Assembly: GCF_900115105.1 (NCBI RefSeq)
Contig: NZ_FOYP01000001.1
Span: 1,328,097-1,392,096, forward strand
Reading direction: 5' to 3'
Length of the DNA stretch: 64,000 nucleotides
DNA from: Yoonia tamlensis
Lineage (GTDB): Bacteria; Pseudomonadota; Alphaproteobacteria; Rhodobacterales; Rhodobacteraceae
This document shows, in pieces, positions 62,748-64,000 of this stretch (its first letter is position 1; every line of letters begins with the position of its first letter). The notes under the pieces were generated by a model, which was not told the DNA's origin, did no database searches, and saw only the letters and a list, made by a program, of their open reading frames with translations. A program made the translations under genes and the position numbers.

Positions 62748-64000
62748 CCGAATGCGTCGGGCATACTATCTTTTTTCGCGGCGACATAGGCGCGCAAACG
62801 GGTCTCGATCTCGGCGTCCAAAGGTGGCTGCTGATAAGTATCAATCATCTTTTTGACCCGCACCGCGGCCAGCGTCTGCGTGTCGCGCGCGCCTTCTTCG
62901 TCCCATGTCTCGAAGGGTTTATAGTCAAGTAGATCAGTGCGCCAGAAGGCGTTTTTAAAGTTAGCTTGCGTATGCGCGCAGCCCAGATAATGCCCGCCGG
63001 GGCCGACCTCGGCGATGGCATCCATCGCCTGCCCGTTTTCGGACAGATCCACGCCCCGCGCAAAATGGTGCAACGTACCCAGTTGATCCGCGTCCATCAC
63101 AAATTTTTCAAAGGATGCAACCATCCCGCCTTCAAGCCAGCCACAAGCGTGCAACATAAAGTTCACGCCAGACAAAAGCCCCATCTTCAAGCTGCTGCCG
63201 GTTTCATAGCCCGCCTGCGCATCGGGGAGCTTTGATCCGCAAAAAGACCCCGCAGAACGGTAAGGCAGCCCCATCCGCCGCGCCAGTTGCCCAGCCCCAT
63301 AGGTGATATGCTCAGCCTCGGGCGTGCCAAATGTCGGCGCGCCAGAATTCATGTCGATCGAGGTCACCATGGTGCCGAAAATCGCCGGCGAACCGGGGCG
63401 CACCAATTGTGAATAGGCCACGCCGGCCAGCACCTCGGCCAATGTCTGCGTTAATGTGCCTGCGACCGACACAGGGGCCATCGCACCACCAACAATGAAC
63501 GGGCTGATGATCGACGCTTGGTTATTTGCCGCATAGACCTCGAGCGCGCCCATCATCGTGCTGTCAAATGTCAGCGGAGAGTTAATATTGATCAGCGAGG
63601 TCATCACTGTGTGGTCGCGCACAAATTCCTTACCGAACAGGATTTCACACATTTCAACGGAATCCTGCGCGCGCGATGGTTCGGTCACGGCGCCCATAAA
63701 CGGTTTGTCGCTATAGACCATATGCGCAAGCAGCATATCCAGATGCCGCTTATTCACCGCAATATCAGTCGGTTCGCAGACGGTTCCGCCCGAATGGTGC
63801 AGCCATTTCGACATATAGCCCAGTTTCACGAATTTTTCGAAATCCGCGATTGTCGCATAGCGCCGCCCGCCTTCGACATCACGCACAAACGGTGGTCCGT
63901 AAACCGGCGCAAGCACAAGCGTATTGCCGCCAATTTCCACATTGCGCGCCGGATTGCGCGCGTGCTGGGTAAATTTTGACGGCGCCGTCGCACAAAGCTT
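62744..64000 (-). CDS. MttB-family trimethylamine/quaternary amine methyltransferase, N-terminus outside window
   Basis: 418 codons are visible; the frame continues past base 64000, so about 100 N-terminal residues are missing compared with the roughly 510-residue family. Visible motifs include VYGPPFVRDVEGGRR, MTSLININSPLTFD and EVGPGGHYLGCAHT. There is no in-frame TAG, so it is a non-pyrrolysine MttB homologue. Such enzymes demethylate glycine betaine or related quaternary amines, passing methyl to a corrinoid protein. The corrinoid partner is not in the window. Substrate unknown. Confidence 0.92.
   Translation of the reverse strand, partial: KLCATAPSKFTQHARNPARNVEIGGNTLVLAPVYGPPFVRDVEGGRRYATIADFEKFVKLGYMSKWLHHSGGTVCEPTDIAVNKRHLDMLLAHMVYSDKPFMGAVTEPSRAQDSVEMCEILFGKEFVRDHTVMTSLININSPLTFDSTMMGALEVYAANNQASIISPFIVGGAMAPVSVAGTLTQTLAEVLAGVAYSQLVRPGSPAIFGTMVTSIDMNSGAPTFGTPEAEHITYGAGQLARRMGLPYRSAGSFCGSKLPDAQAGYETGSSLKMGLLSGVNFMLHACGWLEGGMVASFEKFVMDADQLGTLHHFARGVDLSENGQAMDAIAEVGPGGHYLGCAHTQANFKNAFWRTDLLDYKPFETWDEEGARDTQTLAAVRVKKMIDTYQQPPLDAEIETRLRAYVAAKKDSMPDAFG

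Noticed and set aside
62744-64000. Pyrrolysine-containing MttB
   Set aside because: No in-frame TAG is present in the 418 visible codons.
1-64000. CRISPR arrays, tRNA or rRNA genes, insertion sequences
   Set aside because: No regularly spaced repeats, cloverleaf with T-loop signature, or transposase-like frame was seen in any gap.

Overview
The window looks like a chromosomal segment of a marine alphaproteobacterium of the order Rhodobacterales (Roseobacter group). Supporting signs are the nifR3/dusB-ntrB-ntrC-ntrY-ntrX-trkA-trkH-hfq-hflX block, the fused ispDF gene, a class II DAHP synthase, the DUF6456/DUF6477 gene pair, an MttB-family methyltransferase gene, and two CtrA-type TTAA-N7-TTAA boxes. 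Genes are packed tightly, with many ATGA or TGATG overlaps. No intergenic gap exceeds about 250 bases, and I found no tRNA, rRNA, CRISPR array, transposase or integrase.

Positions 1-19188 (all +) are the 3' part of an extracellular contractile injection system (eCIS; Afp/PVC-like phage-tail-like device). The order is: sheath C-terminus, two tube proteins, DUF5908-type small protein, LysM tube-baseplate connector, VgrG/gp5-like spike, PAAR tip, gp25-like baseplate protein, a lipoprotein, a giant baseplate-J-like protein, a fibre-like protein, a second baseplate (Afp12-like) protein, a tape-measure-type protein (CIS_TMP) with a SAP-like motif, an AAA+ ATPase, and a 1050-residue protein exported to the envelope. 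That last protein has a peptidoglycan-binding-like N-terminus, a degenerate GH18-like domain and three C-terminal membrane helices. The two envelope-targeted genes inside an otherwise cytoplasmic particle operon are the most unusual thing here. They suggest a device that docks on the cell's own envelope. No effector or toxin gene is visible, and the start of the cluster lies upstream of the window.

Positions 19297-21773 hold a Ca2+/Na+ antiporter and 6-phosphogluconate dehydrogenase. Positions 21802-29138 (all -) are a complete phosphate regulon, phoR-pstSCAB-phoU-phoB, with a triple 7-mer PHO box in front of pstS and a hairpin terminator between pstS and pstC. PhoR has no membrane segment. 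Positions 29275-32534 hold a small unknown protein, a gamma-class carbonic anhydrase-like protein, guanylate kinase, YicC, and a PAS_5 protein behind the CtrA boxes. Positions 32535-33905 encode DAHP synthase.

Positions 34085-43001 hold a GlxA-family AraC regulator, a complete branched-chain-amino-acid-type (HAAT) ABC transporter, including an unannotated 52-codon membrane peptide between the two ATPases, and a penicillin-acylase-family hydrolase. Positions 43009-55153 (all -) hold a small unknown gene, hflX, hfq, trkH, trkA, ntrX, ntrY, ntrC, ntrB and dusB. NtrC and NtrX both lack the GAFTGA sigma-54 contact loop.

Positions 55337-62747 carry housekeeping genes on both strands: ispDF, pgpA, cinA C-terminal domain, amt, a COQ10-like START protein, hpt, a small membrane protein, lipA, DUF6456 and DUF6477. 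The window ends inside an MttB-family methyltransferase gene that runs off the right edge.
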